A stretch of DNA of 64,000 nucleotides. Origin: Aptenodytes patagonicus (Eukaryota > Chordata > Aves > Sphenisciformes > Spheniscidae). Under the pieces are notes generated by a model. The model had not been told where the DNA came from, searched no databases, and saw only the letters and a program-made list of their open reading frames with translations. The DNA lies in contig NC_134963.1 of the NCBI RefSeq assembly GCF_965638725.1, forward strand, positions 1,247,501 through 1,311,500, in the 5' to 3' direction. Shown one piece after another: positions 40,001 to 49,141 of the stretch. Position 1 is the stretch's first letter. Every line of letters begins with the position of its first letter. Made by a program: the position numbers and the translations under genes.

Positions 40001-43000
40001 ACATTTGCAGCTTTTTCACATGAATTGATTTCTATTTTTTTAATCATGCTGTTTTTTGGAATAACACAACTCCTAATCTTACTCCCTTAGAGACAAAGCA
40101 ATCTCCCAGGTATGAAGCCAGTATCAATTGTAATTTTAAGTTAAATCTCCTCAAAAGAGCATTTGTGGATGCATATGGCAGTATGAGAAATGTCCACAAT
40201 TTATGAGTTCTCCTGCTTTATGAACAGGTGCACAAGCAGTCCTTGTCAGAGTCAGAGCATCCAGTCTGATGGGCAAGAACCTTTGTTTGGGAAACTAATG
40301 TGAGGCTTGAATGGTGAATGGCTGCACCCTAACATAGCAGGGATGCAGTGCTCTAAATACTGGATCCTAAGAAGTTAATGATTCATTTTGTCAGAGTATA
40401 CAAACTCAGACGTAATTCCAAAATTGCGTCTTCATCATAGACTCACAGTATAGTCAAACTCCCTTATTTTTCCACGTGTATTGCCAAGAGTAGTATCATA
40501 AAATACACCAACAAAATAGACATGACAATTTTGCTTTTTAAATTACCCTAGAATTAAGCTGGTAAAGAAACAAACTTTTCATGTATTTAAAAAAAACCAA
40601 ACACACACAGCTGTTTTCATAACTTTTAGTAATAGTCAATATAGCCAAGTAAAATTTTCACTGAATCTGACTTCAAAACTATTACATTTCTAATAATAGG
40701 AAATACTATGGAAAAAGATGCTAATGCCAAACTTTAAGTAGGTTTTCAAATATTATCACAACTTGACAGTTACGTGAGTTTGAGGGTTGTTTTCTTTTGA
40801 GGGCCATTTTCTTTGAGAGTTGTTTCTTTTTCTTGAATGTCCAAGTTTAAACATCTTGTGGTTAAAGAACATACCTCAGTCCCAGAATATTTCACAAATA
40901 TTAACTAGAACCTCACTGAAACTATGGGAAATGAGAGTATTTCAGCTTTAAAAAAAAAAAAAAAAAAAGCCCCAAATGGTGACAAAGCCACAGTTGATGC
41001 TGCCGAGCTACCTCCCCAAAGTATTCTAGTTCCCTTATGATTCCTGAACCTCCAAGCAACCTCATTGTTACGGTTACCTGATTTGCCCACAAGACTGCCA
41101 AGACAGATGTGAAAGATCTTCTCACTTATTTTTGATTCTTAATCACCTACTTTAAATTTGATGCCATTATGTTTTAAATAAACGTGGCCCTGAGGTCAAT
41201 TATAAGAATATCAAACCTTGCTATTCTAAGGATTTTCTTTTTGAGATTGTATAACTGAAAAAACACAATAAAGATGAAAACTCAGAGGCAAGAAAGTTTA
41301 TTGCAGAAACAACTCAATGAAAACACTTTAAAGAGTCACCATAATATAACGCCCTAAAGAATTAACTCAGGAAATGCTCCTATTTTTAGGGTTCAGAACC
41401 AGCACAATCATTCTGCAGAAGAGCAGACCCTCACATACATATAATTCATGTATGCGGAGTATGCAGGCACACGCAAAAGTCTTTCTTCTTGGCTTGTGGT
41501 TAAGTAAAAAATGTCAGGAAGGAGCGATTTCTCTGGGATCTCATGTTTTGATAGAACTTGGCGCCTAAAGTTTTCTTCCTCAACTATGTAAGAAAAAATA
41601 CTTATTTCATGCGTCCATTACAACTCAGGCAGAACTAAATCAGAGAGTGAAACGACAAAGCAGACTAACAGTGAAGAAATTAATCTTTGGTTTAATCTAC
41701 TGTTAGCACGAAGAGTTTTCTACAATAAGCTTGCTGTGGAAACAGGAAAAACGTTGGAATGACAACACAAAACTTTCATGAAATACGTTTGTAATCTGAC
41801 ATCAAGCTTCCAGCTAACATAGATAAGCATTTATTCATTTTTAACCGCATCACCTATTTTGATCTGTCCAAAACAAAAGGTGTGACTTGCAAACCTGGGA
41901 AATAGCAACTGCCTGTTTTAAGATAATCCTTTGATCATTTGCTACAAGCAGGTGCAAAAGGTTATTATTTGAACATTAAAATGCATTTTATGCAGCTTCA
42001 GATGATCCAGAGTACAGCCAGCACTGATGCAGCTACATTTTCTAGTTTAGCACACAAGGTCTTGCAAGTTACCTTTAGTGGCTTTACAAATACGAATAAC
42101 CGCTTTAACAACAAACGCGTGTCCGAGGCTTCTTCCAAATCAACTAAAATCTGGAAGAATGAGTAGGAGTTGTATTTTCCCTTGTCTTACTGCATCAGTA
42201 TGAAACAGCAGAATCTGCTTCCAAAAAAATCAAGACTAGTACCCAGAGAGAACAAATGACTGACTTTTAAGGATGGCACTATTACTTTATTCCACTACTC
42301 ATTAAATCCTTCAGTAAATTAGCAATGTAAGAAAATAGACTTTCTTTTTTTCTTTGAGGCAGGAATTAAATGAGAGACATATCCTGTCTTTGGCTATATT
42401 TTGACTGCTAGGATTTGCACATGGCAGGGTAATTGTGGCTATGCAATGGGTATTTAGTCTATGCTGCCTGCTGCCAAATTAGCCAACAGTTAGGAACAAC
42501 GTGGCAGAAAGAGAACTGCAAAACAAACTTGGAATAAGCTACGGGAAAGCCAGATTAAAAGAAAAGGGGTGGGGGGGAAGGGACGACTTCTCAGGAACGA
42601 GAAACGAACACACATTTCTAGACCGAGTAGGGGAAGGCAGGCTCGGCGCGGGAGAGGGTTTGGATAGCGGAGAGCAAGCGCGGGGACGCGTGAGAAGGAA
42701 GGGTGGCGCAGGCAGCAGCCGACCCTGCCGCCGTCAGCAGGGCGGAGGCGCCCGACGGGAGCGGAGGGCAGCGCCGGGGACCGCCCGTGACGAAGAGGGA
42801 ACGGGGTGGCGGGCGCGGCGGGGCCGGGCCGCCGCTCGACGCGGGGCCGGGCCCGGCGGGGCCCGCGGGCGGGCGATCCCGAGCCCCGCCCGTGGGAGAA
42901 CACCCCTGGGGCCGCGGAGGCAGGAAGGGCGAGAGGCCGAGCGGCCGCGGGCCTCCCCGGGCGGTGCCCGCCGCCCGGCCGGCTCTCCCGCAGAGCGAGC

Positions 43001-43287
43001 GGCAGCGCCACCCCCCGCCCACCTCCCCCGAGTCTCTCACCTGGGCGGCTCCCGCTGCAGCGCCGGCTCCCCGCGGAGAGCGGCGCCGGGGAGGAGAGGG
43101 GCGCCGGGGAGGAGAGGGCCGCCGCCGGCGCCCCGCGGCCGCCCGGCCTCCTCTCCAGCAGCCGCAGCAGCCAGCCCACGGCGCCGATGACCGCGCAGGC
43201 GGCCAAGAGCTCCCAGCCCGGCCAGCGGCCCCAGCCGGCTCCCCACAGGGAGCCCCAGCCCCCGGCGGCCCCGACCCACCGCTCCAT
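24855..43287 (-). CDS. ANKLE2: ANKLE2, LEM-domain and ankyrin-repeat nuclear envelope protein (whole CDS span, 13 coding exons)
   Basis: Thirteen exons join in frame to 3081 nt, giving 1026 aa plus TAA (human 938, also 13 exons). In order: N-terminal membrane anchor (about 25-45); LEM domain (about 85-129, [19 protein letters not shown]); a region like the caulimovirus/RNase H1 N-terminal fold (about 248-289, [13 protein letters not shown] ... [15 protein letters not shown]); ankyrin repeats (about 375-465, MHVAAKEN and [11 protein letters not shown]); conserved central block ([19 protein letters not shown]); a long Ser/Glu-rich disordered region with [15 protein letters not shown]; and a C-terminal SPGRYSP tail. 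From the family: ANKLE2 sits in the ER/inner nuclear membrane, inhibits VRK1 and recruits PP2A so that BAF is dephosphorylated at mitotic exit; human variants cause microcephaly. The LEM domain normally contacts BAF. The start at 43287 has G at -3 and +4 and lies just before the anchor. Confidence 0.97.
25093..27695 (-). other. ANKLE2: ANKLE2 intron 12
   Basis: 2.6-kb intron, AT-rich, with a taaataaataaa patch and a C8 run near 25780-25807. No nested gene or repeat family recognised. Confidence 0.8.
27696..27827 (-). CDS. ANKLE2: ANKLE2 coding exon 12 (residues 904-947)
   Basis: Acceptor tattctag|GG, donor CAAAG|GTATTT. Encodes [20 protein letters not shown] and [20 protein letters not shown], matching the human EEPSKLDQDVLAALE region. 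Confidence 0.95.
28407..29133 (-). CDS. ANKLE2: ANKLE2 coding exon 11 (residues 662-903), large disordered exon
   Basis: 727 nt, the largest exon. Begins [19 protein letters not shown] and [14 protein letters not shown], strongly conserved, followed by a poorly conserved Ser/Glu/Lys-rich region ending KKLFLLG. Acceptor tttacag|GC, donor TTGG|GTAAGA. A reading frame of about 240 codons with no stop supports it. It contributes part of the extra length over human. Confidence 0.95.
30080..30273 (-). CDS. ANKLE2: ANKLE2 coding exon 10 (residues 597-661)
   Basis: Acceptor ttgcag|GG, donor TCTG|GTAAGA. Encodes [19 protein letters not shown] and [18 protein letters not shown], the most conserved segment after the ankyrin repeats. 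Confidence 0.96.
31152..31258 (-). CDS. ANKLE2: ANKLE2 coding exon 9 (residues 562-596)
   Basis: Acceptor ttaaag|GCC, donor GGAAG|GTATCT. Encodes [19 protein letters not shown] and [11 protein letters not shown], matching human [18 protein letters not shown]. Confidence 0.95.
31259..32774 (-). other. ANKLE2: ANKLE2 intron 8
   Basis: 1.5-kb AT-rich intron with an A-run near 32716-32737. Nothing else recognised. Confidence 0.8.
32775..32956 (-). CDS. ANKLE2: ANKLE2 coding exon 8 (residues 501-561)
   Basis: Acceptor ttttag|GTCG, donor TCAAAG|GTAAGG. Encodes [32 protein letters not shown] and [20 protein letters not shown], collinear with human. Confidence 0.96.
33622..33688 (-). CDS. ANKLE2: ANKLE2 coding exon 7 (residues 479-500)
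   Basis: Short 67-nt exon encoding [22 protein letters not shown]. Acceptor attaacag|GTAG. The donor is AAAG|GTCTGT, a weak match at +3/+4, but it is the only GT that keeps the frame into [13 protein letters not shown]. Skipping this exon would shift the frame. Confidence 0.93.
34077..34199 (-). CDS. ANKLE2: ANKLE2 coding exon 6 (residues 438-478), ankyrin repeat
   Basis: Acceptor cactgcag|GGA, donor GAA|GTAAGT. Encodes [20 protein letters not shown] and a second half-repeat [13 protein letters not shown], classic TPLH ankyrin signature. Confidence 0.97.
34491..34679 (-). CDS. ANKLE2: ANKLE2 coding exon 5 (residues 375-437), ankyrin repeat
   Basis: Acceptor ttctccag|GAA, donor AAAATG|GTGAGA. 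Encodes [25 protein letters not shown]-like RLMYPDDND and [11 protein letters not shown]. Confidence 0.97.
35677..35870 (-). CDS. ANKLE2: ANKLE2 coding exon 4 (residues 310-374)
   Basis: Acceptor tcgatag|ATGG, donor GTACAG|GTAAAA. Encodes [37 protein letters not shown] and [19 protein letters not shown], almost identical to human. Confidence 0.96.
35871..37124 (-). other. ANKLE2: ANKLE2 intron 3
   Basis: 1.25-kb AT-rich intron. A 102-codon open frame on the plus strand (36508-36816) has no recognisable features. No repeat family seen. Confidence 0.8.
37125..37316 (-). CDS. ANKLE2: ANKLE2 coding exon 3 (residues 246-309), viroplasmin/RNase H1 N-like region
   Basis: Acceptor ggtgcag|AG, donor CAGAG|GTAAGT. 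Encodes [38 protein letters not shown] and [18 protein letters not shown]. The alternating hydrophobic pattern with a RFKAF...DAEKFA core resembles the caulimovirus VI / RNase H1 N-terminal fold. Confidence 0.95.
38380..38868 (-). CDS. ANKLE2: ANKLE2 coding exon 2 (residues 83-245), LEM domain
   Basis: Acceptor cctgtag|GTGAAAT, donor AGGAATG|GTAAAT. Encodes the LEM domain ([19 protein letters not shown], then [19 protein letters not shown]), an acidic linker, and [14 protein letters not shown] ... [14 protein letters not shown]. The LEM motif is the BAF-binding module of inner nuclear membrane proteins. Confidence 0.97.
38869..43040 (-). other. ANKLE2: ANKLE2 intron 1
   Basis: 4.2-kb intron. 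Its upstream end (about 42590-43040) is part of the CpG island. Contains a 19-A run (40950-40968) and T/G-rich words near 40785-40840. No nested gene or recognised repeat family. Confidence 0.8.
43041..43287 (-). CDS. ANKLE2: ANKLE2 coding exon 1 (residues 1-82), membrane anchor
   Basis: ATG at 43287 with strong Kozak context (G at -3 and +4). Encodes [20 protein letters not shown], a hydrophobic helix [20 protein letters not shown], then a low-complexity Ala/Pro/Ser/Arg linker. Donor GCCCAG|GTGAGA. The frame stays open upstream of the ATG without another ATG, a GC-island effect. An 18-base in-frame tandem repeat gives [12 protein letters not shown]. Confidence 0.93.
43081..43116 (-). repeat. 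ANKLE2: In-frame 18-base tandem repeat in ANKLE2 exon 1
   Basis: Two perfect copies encode LSSPAP twice (residues 58-69), in the linker between the membrane helix and the LEM domain. Likely length-polymorphic. Confidence 0.9.
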
Positions 43288-43960
43288 GCCGCGTCCCGCG
43301 TCCCGCCCGCCGCACGCAGACACTCCCCGCACGCCCTTCGGGGACGGTACCTCAGCGGCCTCCCGGCTTCCGTCTGTCCGCCTCCTCCCCCCGCCCCGCC
43401 CCGCCAGGCCCCCTCCCCGCCAGACGCCGGGCCTGCCCGACCCGCCGCCTGACAGGAAAACACGGCAACGCCGCCGCTCGCCGGTGCCCGCCGGGACGGC
43501 TGAGCTGCCCGCCCCCCACTCCCGCCGGACGGCGCCCGCCGGGGAGCGCTTTACCCCCGCCCGGCGCCAGCGGGCGTTTCGCGGTGCCTGACGGGAAGGC
43601 GAAGCCGCTGCCCGAGCCCGCGGCCCGGGCGGAGAACGATGGCGGGGCAGCGGGTGAAGGGCCGCTCCGCGCCCGTCCCCTCCCCGCCGCGGAGAAGGGG
43701 GTCTCCGCTCCCACAAGAGACAGGCCACCCGCGGGCTGCCGAGGGGCCCCGCCGCCCTGCTGGCGGCCGCCGCCTCCTAACGACTTACCGTTACAGCGGC
43801 CGCGTTTTATTCTGGGTTATGGTTCCCGGATGTCAGTGGTCAGGTAACGTGCGGGGCGGGGGGGAAGGGCTGCCGTCAGGCCGGCGCTGAGCGGCTGCCA
43901 GGGCAGGGCGGAAGAGGCCTCAGAAACCCGAGGTCACCGGGCCGTGAGCTGCTTCGAGAG

Positions 43961-44446
43961 GACGCAAGATGGAGCTTCGCCTGTCAGCAGCGTGGGTCTT
44001 GCCCCGTCCTGCTTCAGAAGCGGGCACCGGGACCAGGCAGGCGGGAGCTGGAACTACACTCGGTTGTCCTCCAAGCAGCAGCCTCGGTGCTTGCAAAGAC
44101 ACGACGCGCAAGCGATTTGAAAGAAAGTACTCTTTAAAAAGGAAGGGTCAGTCTTAAGCATTAATCTCAAAACACTGCAGTAGTCTCGGATAAGCCTGCA
44201 GAGATGGAAGACCATGAAGAAGGAAGCCTCTAGCGCAGTAGAAGGAAACAAGTCCGTTCACAGATCTAAACTAGTCATCCCATCAGGTGTAATGACATCA
44301 CTACCTTACGGGTACAGCTACTTGTACTATACGCAAGCCGGTCAGTTGCTGGTTTAAATGATGAGACAAAATGGCAGGCCTTCGAGAAGCAGTTGACGAC
44401 ATCCCTTTAACTCGCACTGTTTTATGTGACAAGCAAGGTACAGTCA
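43961..44446. other. Short gap between GOLGA3 3' end and ANKLE2 promoter
   Basis: About 0.5 kb if the most distal GOLGA3 poly(A) signal (44447-44452) is used, 0.9 kb if the 44844 signal is used. GC content falls across it from the island. No gene seen. Confidence 0.6.
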
Positions 44447-45723
44447 TTTATTTCCTCATCACTGCAATTGGCTAATTTAGAATCAAGATGACATTTCTGC
44501 ATTGTGTACATTTTGTACACTCAAAACTTCGGATGTTGGCAAATTCAGGCCAAGGGAGATACACTCATTACATTTCTTCCCTGACATGTTCAGCAAACTG
44601 AAAAAAGGAAATGTAATGGAAATACAAGGACAATCAATGTGTTGTAGATGTGTTAAAAATCAGTGAAAAACCAATACACAATAACGTAGTCTTTCAAAAT
44701 AAGTTGGTTTTTTCTTCCTTAAAGGTGGCTATACAGCATGTTCAGAATCCTAAACGTAAAAATTACTGTCCAAAACCAAAGAGAAGATAATGCTAGTTTC
44801 TCTTTAAAAGTAGAAACAACGTGGAGCCCTTTACCAAAAATAGTTTATTGCACAAAACTTTTAAAGGAATTCCTATGCACATTATTCTTATAATCAACAT
44901 GCTTTGTATGATCATAAACATTAATTGTACATAGCGTAACTCCTCCATCCCCTGGGTTATCCACTCAAGAACATGAAATGATTAATTTCTGTCTTTATAA
45001 ACACATCCTAAGCAGACATTACTGAATGTCATGTATAAAACATAACAATATTTCATTTACAATATCCGGAACATCTTTCCCTCCCCTAGAAATCTGTGCA
45101 TCTGCATTGGAAATTAGGCTGCCCTACTGCCCAAGACTGAAGTGTTACAGGTTAGTAGGAGACAAGAGTGATCAGATGACAGCTGAGGAGCATTAGTAAT
45201 TACTTTGGACTGTAATTGCTTTCACATGAAAATACTTAAAGGCTCTGGTCACAGCAAGTCACATGCAACTATTCACACTTCCCCGGCAAAGTTAATAAAA
45301 CATCACAAGCTTTTGCATCACCAGTAGTGAATTTGTCATCTTTAAGTTAAATTTGTATTGATAATACTATCTGTCCCCAGTGCACCTTTATTGTTGTCAT
45401 AGCTAACATTAAAACACTCATGCCACTGCAGTTCACTCCCCTAAGGAGGAATAAGTAATCCACAAAAATAGGAGCACTAGAACTTATATTCTGGATATTA
45501 CTCTACTCTTGACATACGTGAAATTCTCATAGATTTCAGCTAGGATATTGCCTGAATAAACAGTATGGGATCAGATCCTCCCATTGCATGAGTGGATAAG
45601 GGGCTCAGCTGATCCCAATACAGTGCACAAATATTTCCAAGAAATCTGGAAGACAATAGAATGGAGCATTATGCAATGTTCAGCAACACCGGAGACTCGG
45701 TAACTAACATTTTTTTCCATTGT

Positions 45724-45776
45724 AGGGTTTGCTGGTTGGTTGGTTTGTGGTTTTTTTTTTTGTTTTTTTTTTTTAA
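45724..45776. repeat. T/G-rich low-complexity tract
   Basis: gggtttgctggttggttggtttgtgg followed by two long T runs. Mirror orientation of the A/C tracts elsewhere in the window. Confidence 0.85.
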
Positions 45777-48510
45777 ATCCACAATTGTTCAAGAGTCCTC
45801 AAAAACCCAACGGCATCTGAAAAAGTAATGCTGCAGCATTTACCAACTTTCATCACTTGGGAAACATTCTCACATGACAGTGACGTTTCTCCTTCACCGA
45901 CAAGACTTGGTTTAGTAGGTAGCAACCACCGAAGAAACAGACATGGAAAATACATTCTACTGCAGTGCTTGAAAAAGGAAAAGAAACAACTCTTAAAGAG
46001 ATTATTCTTCAGATTTTCCTCTGATGTATATGGCAGTGCTGTGACAGGCAGAGGGGAGGCAGTTTTCATTCCTACAACTCGTTTGTTTTATTGCCTGACA
46101 GCAGACCTGAAGCTTTGTAGAGTGAGCATGCTCAGCCCCAGGGTGAGGCTTTTTAATAAAACAGCAACTATTTCTCTGGATAATCAAGGAACATAGCTGG
46201 TGAGCTTCAAAGAAAAGGCCTTGCTTTTATCACATGCTGCGTGGTCCTTCTAGAAGGCTTCCTAGTGACTTCCATAACTTAATTGACTTAGTACCTCACC
46301 AGATTTAGACCCTCAAGTCTCACCGTCTGTCCTTCATTTAAGTAAATGGCACAGTGCTTCTGTTTATAGAAAAAACATGGTGAATATAAAATGAAAATAC
46401 CTGGTGTCCAGGTACTTTCAGAGAGACACAGGTGGGTCAATGTGGAAATCTAATCTGAGCACAACAGCTCCCTCATCTTTAAAAGGAAAAACACGCATGT
46501 AAGACTACTTGATTGTATAAGCTCAGATGTCTTTAGAAGGAGCTTGTGAGAAAATGCAGCACTGCACTGAAAACAAGAATGCGGTATGATTATTGATACA
46601 AAAAGAAGAGAAGAGCAGACATTCTGTTTCTAACAATTCTGGCTTCTTTGATACCAGATAAAACCTTTATCCATACAACTGTTGCCAAACTTAAGAGATT
46701 AAAACAATGGATTCTTAACTGTAGGCAATGTATTTACTAAAATAAACAGCAACATTAATACTGCACAAGTGTTATTTTATCTAAAATCCTGAATGTTTGA
46801 TAACTTTATTGTACTGAATATATTATTCATTACATAGTTTTAATTTTGTTCTTCAACAATACTGCATATTTTTTTTCTTTGAGCTTAATGCACAGGCAAC
46901 TTCAAGAACGTGGCAGCAGCAAGATAATCAGTACCATTGACTCTGCCAAGTACACTGCAGCAGTACGCAGACATTAACACGTCTAGGCTAGTCTGTAAAG
47001 CTTTTGACTTTTCTTTGAATTGTTTGGTAATTCTGTATGATGGGCACCTAATGCCACACTAATGCATTTCTTCCTTCACCAATTTCAAAACCTTGACTTT
47101 TAGCATCGCTTGACTTTGATCCCAGTAAAATGTAAGTTAAAATCCAGTAGCTGAAGGTCATGAAATCAGTCAGTATCGACACTTTAAGTGCTAAGTGTTC
47201 AACTGGACTAGAACTTGAATTGGTAATTATGAGAAACCAGACTTCGGATAAATATGGGTGGGTTTGGGTTTTTTGTTCATTTGCTTGCTTATTTTTTGCC
47301 TTACTGCCAAGCAAACTGCAATCATTTCCTCCCCCAACCAACCAACCCCATCCAAAAGCAGCAACGGTCTCTTCGGAAAAATACATGAATAGGATTTTTG
47401 GTTTTTTCCCCAGCCACTTAATCTACTTGTACTCGTTAGATTTTTTTTTTTTTAAACACCAAACTATAGTGGATATAATTGACCTGTTTATGTTTTAAAG
47501 ACAAAAACATGCTAGTACATGAGTTGCCACTAAATCTTCCAAATAATGTCACGTATATTTTGATTTGTGCTTTAGCACATTAGGCGAAGCAGTACCTCCA
47601 CACTGAATTTTTGAATGAGGAGGGGGTGGGCTTATCACTGCACTACAAGCCACACGGAGCAACGGGACCAAAGGTGAAGGAATCTAAAGCGGGCTGCTTT
47701 AATAATAATCTAGTCAAGGTGCTCTGCAGAGGGGCTGCCACAGTACCAACATTTCCATTCATGGTGGACACCTTGTAATAAAGGGTGCAAAAAGTAGGGA
47801 AAGTGTGTGGGAGAAAATAAAGCTAATAAAAATAGTAGTTTTATAGGCATTATAATTTTTTCTTTTAAAGTAAAAATAATTACATTTCTAAAAGCTCTGG
47901 CTTTAGGGCTAATTTCCCTAAGCCATTGGTACAATATGTCAAAAAACAGCGAACAATGTAACATTAAAACAATGACAGTAACAGAAAACCTTTGTGTCAG
48001 CCTTAACTTAACAGTATATAAGGATATTAAAACAGATATTCAAAGTCAGAAAATTATGATTTTTTTCTTTTATATATATATTACACGCATACCTTTTTCA
48101 AGGGTGTCTACTTCAAAAGTTGAACTAAAAAGGTGCAAGAAGTGTTTGTGCAGTGAAGCAAAACTCCCTACTGGCCTGTGACTATAAGAAAAAAACTGAT
48201 ACTTCAGAAAACATCCCAGGCAAATCTGCCAAAGATACATACTGGTCTGCATTGCTTGTCTTTACAGTCTTGTTTCTTTTGCTATAGGTCAGAGGTCATC
48301 TTCATAACTAGAAATGGCTTCAAATGATTTTTTTTCTTTAAATTCAGATTACAAATATCTGTATTTCAAGAATAAGAGATTATAGGAGGGAGGAGAGAAG
48401 ATGCTCAGAATATCCAGTTCTCAACCACTGCTAAATGGCTGGACATGAGCAGAATTTATTTTACCCTGTGATTTGGATACAACCCAAGATGGGGAAAACA
48501 ACATCCCCTG

Positions 48511-48560
48511 TCCCCCCCCCCCCCAATTAAAAAAACCACAACAACAAAACACCAAAACCC
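48511..48560. repeat. C13 run plus A/C-rich tract
   Basis: Thirteen C (48512-48524), aattaaaaaaa, then ccacaacaacaaaacaccaaaaccc. Same style as the other A/C tracts. Confidence 0.85.
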
Positions 48561-48933
48561 AGATGTTACGTAATTAACAGTCATTCCTTGACAAACTCAC
48601 CCAGACTGAACAAATACAGACCTGGAACCAGATGCTCCTCTTGACCTCATTTTAAACTTTCATCTGAATCTCTTACTAAACCCCAAAATGAGCTAGATTT
48701 ACCACTTGGCAGTCCTCAACATGACAGAATTATTATGGTAAAGTTTCAAACAAACCCTTGGAATAGCATGTTCTGCATTTAATATTACGCCAGTTTCTCA
48801 AAACCATGCCCTTTGCTTCTACAGGCAAAAGCACAACTCAACACCATTTTTAAAAACGAAATAAATAAATAATTTTGGTAAAGATTTGTTTACATACTTA
48901 AAGCAATAGGAAGAAAGACAACTGATAAGGAGG

Positions 48934-49141
48934 TTATAGTGTCAAAGCTTCCTTGTCACTAACACTACAATTCTGTTTCTTTTCATCTACAGTAGGAATC
49001 TCCTGCTGGTCCGATGCAGTTGCAGGACTGGTAGAGGTAAGGTCCATTAGCTGCCCTTCAGTCTGAGTCCACGAAGACATTGATTCATGTACTGTAACGG
49101 TGTGTTCCTCCATCTGACGCTGAAGGCTGTCCATTTCTTGC
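48934..49141 (-). CDS. GOLGA3: GOLGA3 last coding exon (fragment residues 904-971, stop)
   Basis: Acceptor ttcaaaag|G completes Lys. Encodes QEMDSLQRQMEEHTVTVHES, MSSWTQTEGQLMDL and an acidic/Ser-rich tail ending KEALTL. The start matches human closely; the tail after SSW is different in sequence. Confidence 0.95.

Larger units (their letters stand above)
42590..43960 (-). promoter_or_regulatory. ANKLE2: CpG-island promoter of ANKLE2
   Basis: Very GC- and CpG-rich region spanning upstream DNA, the 5' UTR, coding exon 1 and the first part of intron 1. On the minus strand a double GC box lies at about 43388-43403 (plus strand ccccccgccccgccccgcc), roughly 100 bases before the ATG at 43287, so transcription probably starts between or just above these. 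No TATA box seen. Because GOLGA3 ends just upstream in the same direction, the island is unlikely to be a shared bidirectional promoter. Confidence 0.8.
44447..48933 (-). other. GOLGA3: GOLGA3 3' UTR (extent uncertain)
   Basis: Sequence after the stop codon. Minus-strand AATAAA motifs occur at 46805-46810, 46087-46092, 45387-45392, 44844-44849 and 44447-44452, so the UTR may be about 2.1 to 4.5 kb, with alternative polyadenylation likely. Long AT-rich stretches without introns or ORFs fit a UTR. Includes T/G tracts (45724-45775, 47260-47276) and an A/C tract with C13 (48511-48560). Confidence 0.6.

Noticed and set aside
42490-43728. 412-codon open frame on the minus strand across the ANKLE2 CpG island
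   Set aside because: Only residues from the ATG at 43287 to the donor at 43041 are ANKLE2. The rest is open because stop codons are rare in CpG-rich DNA.
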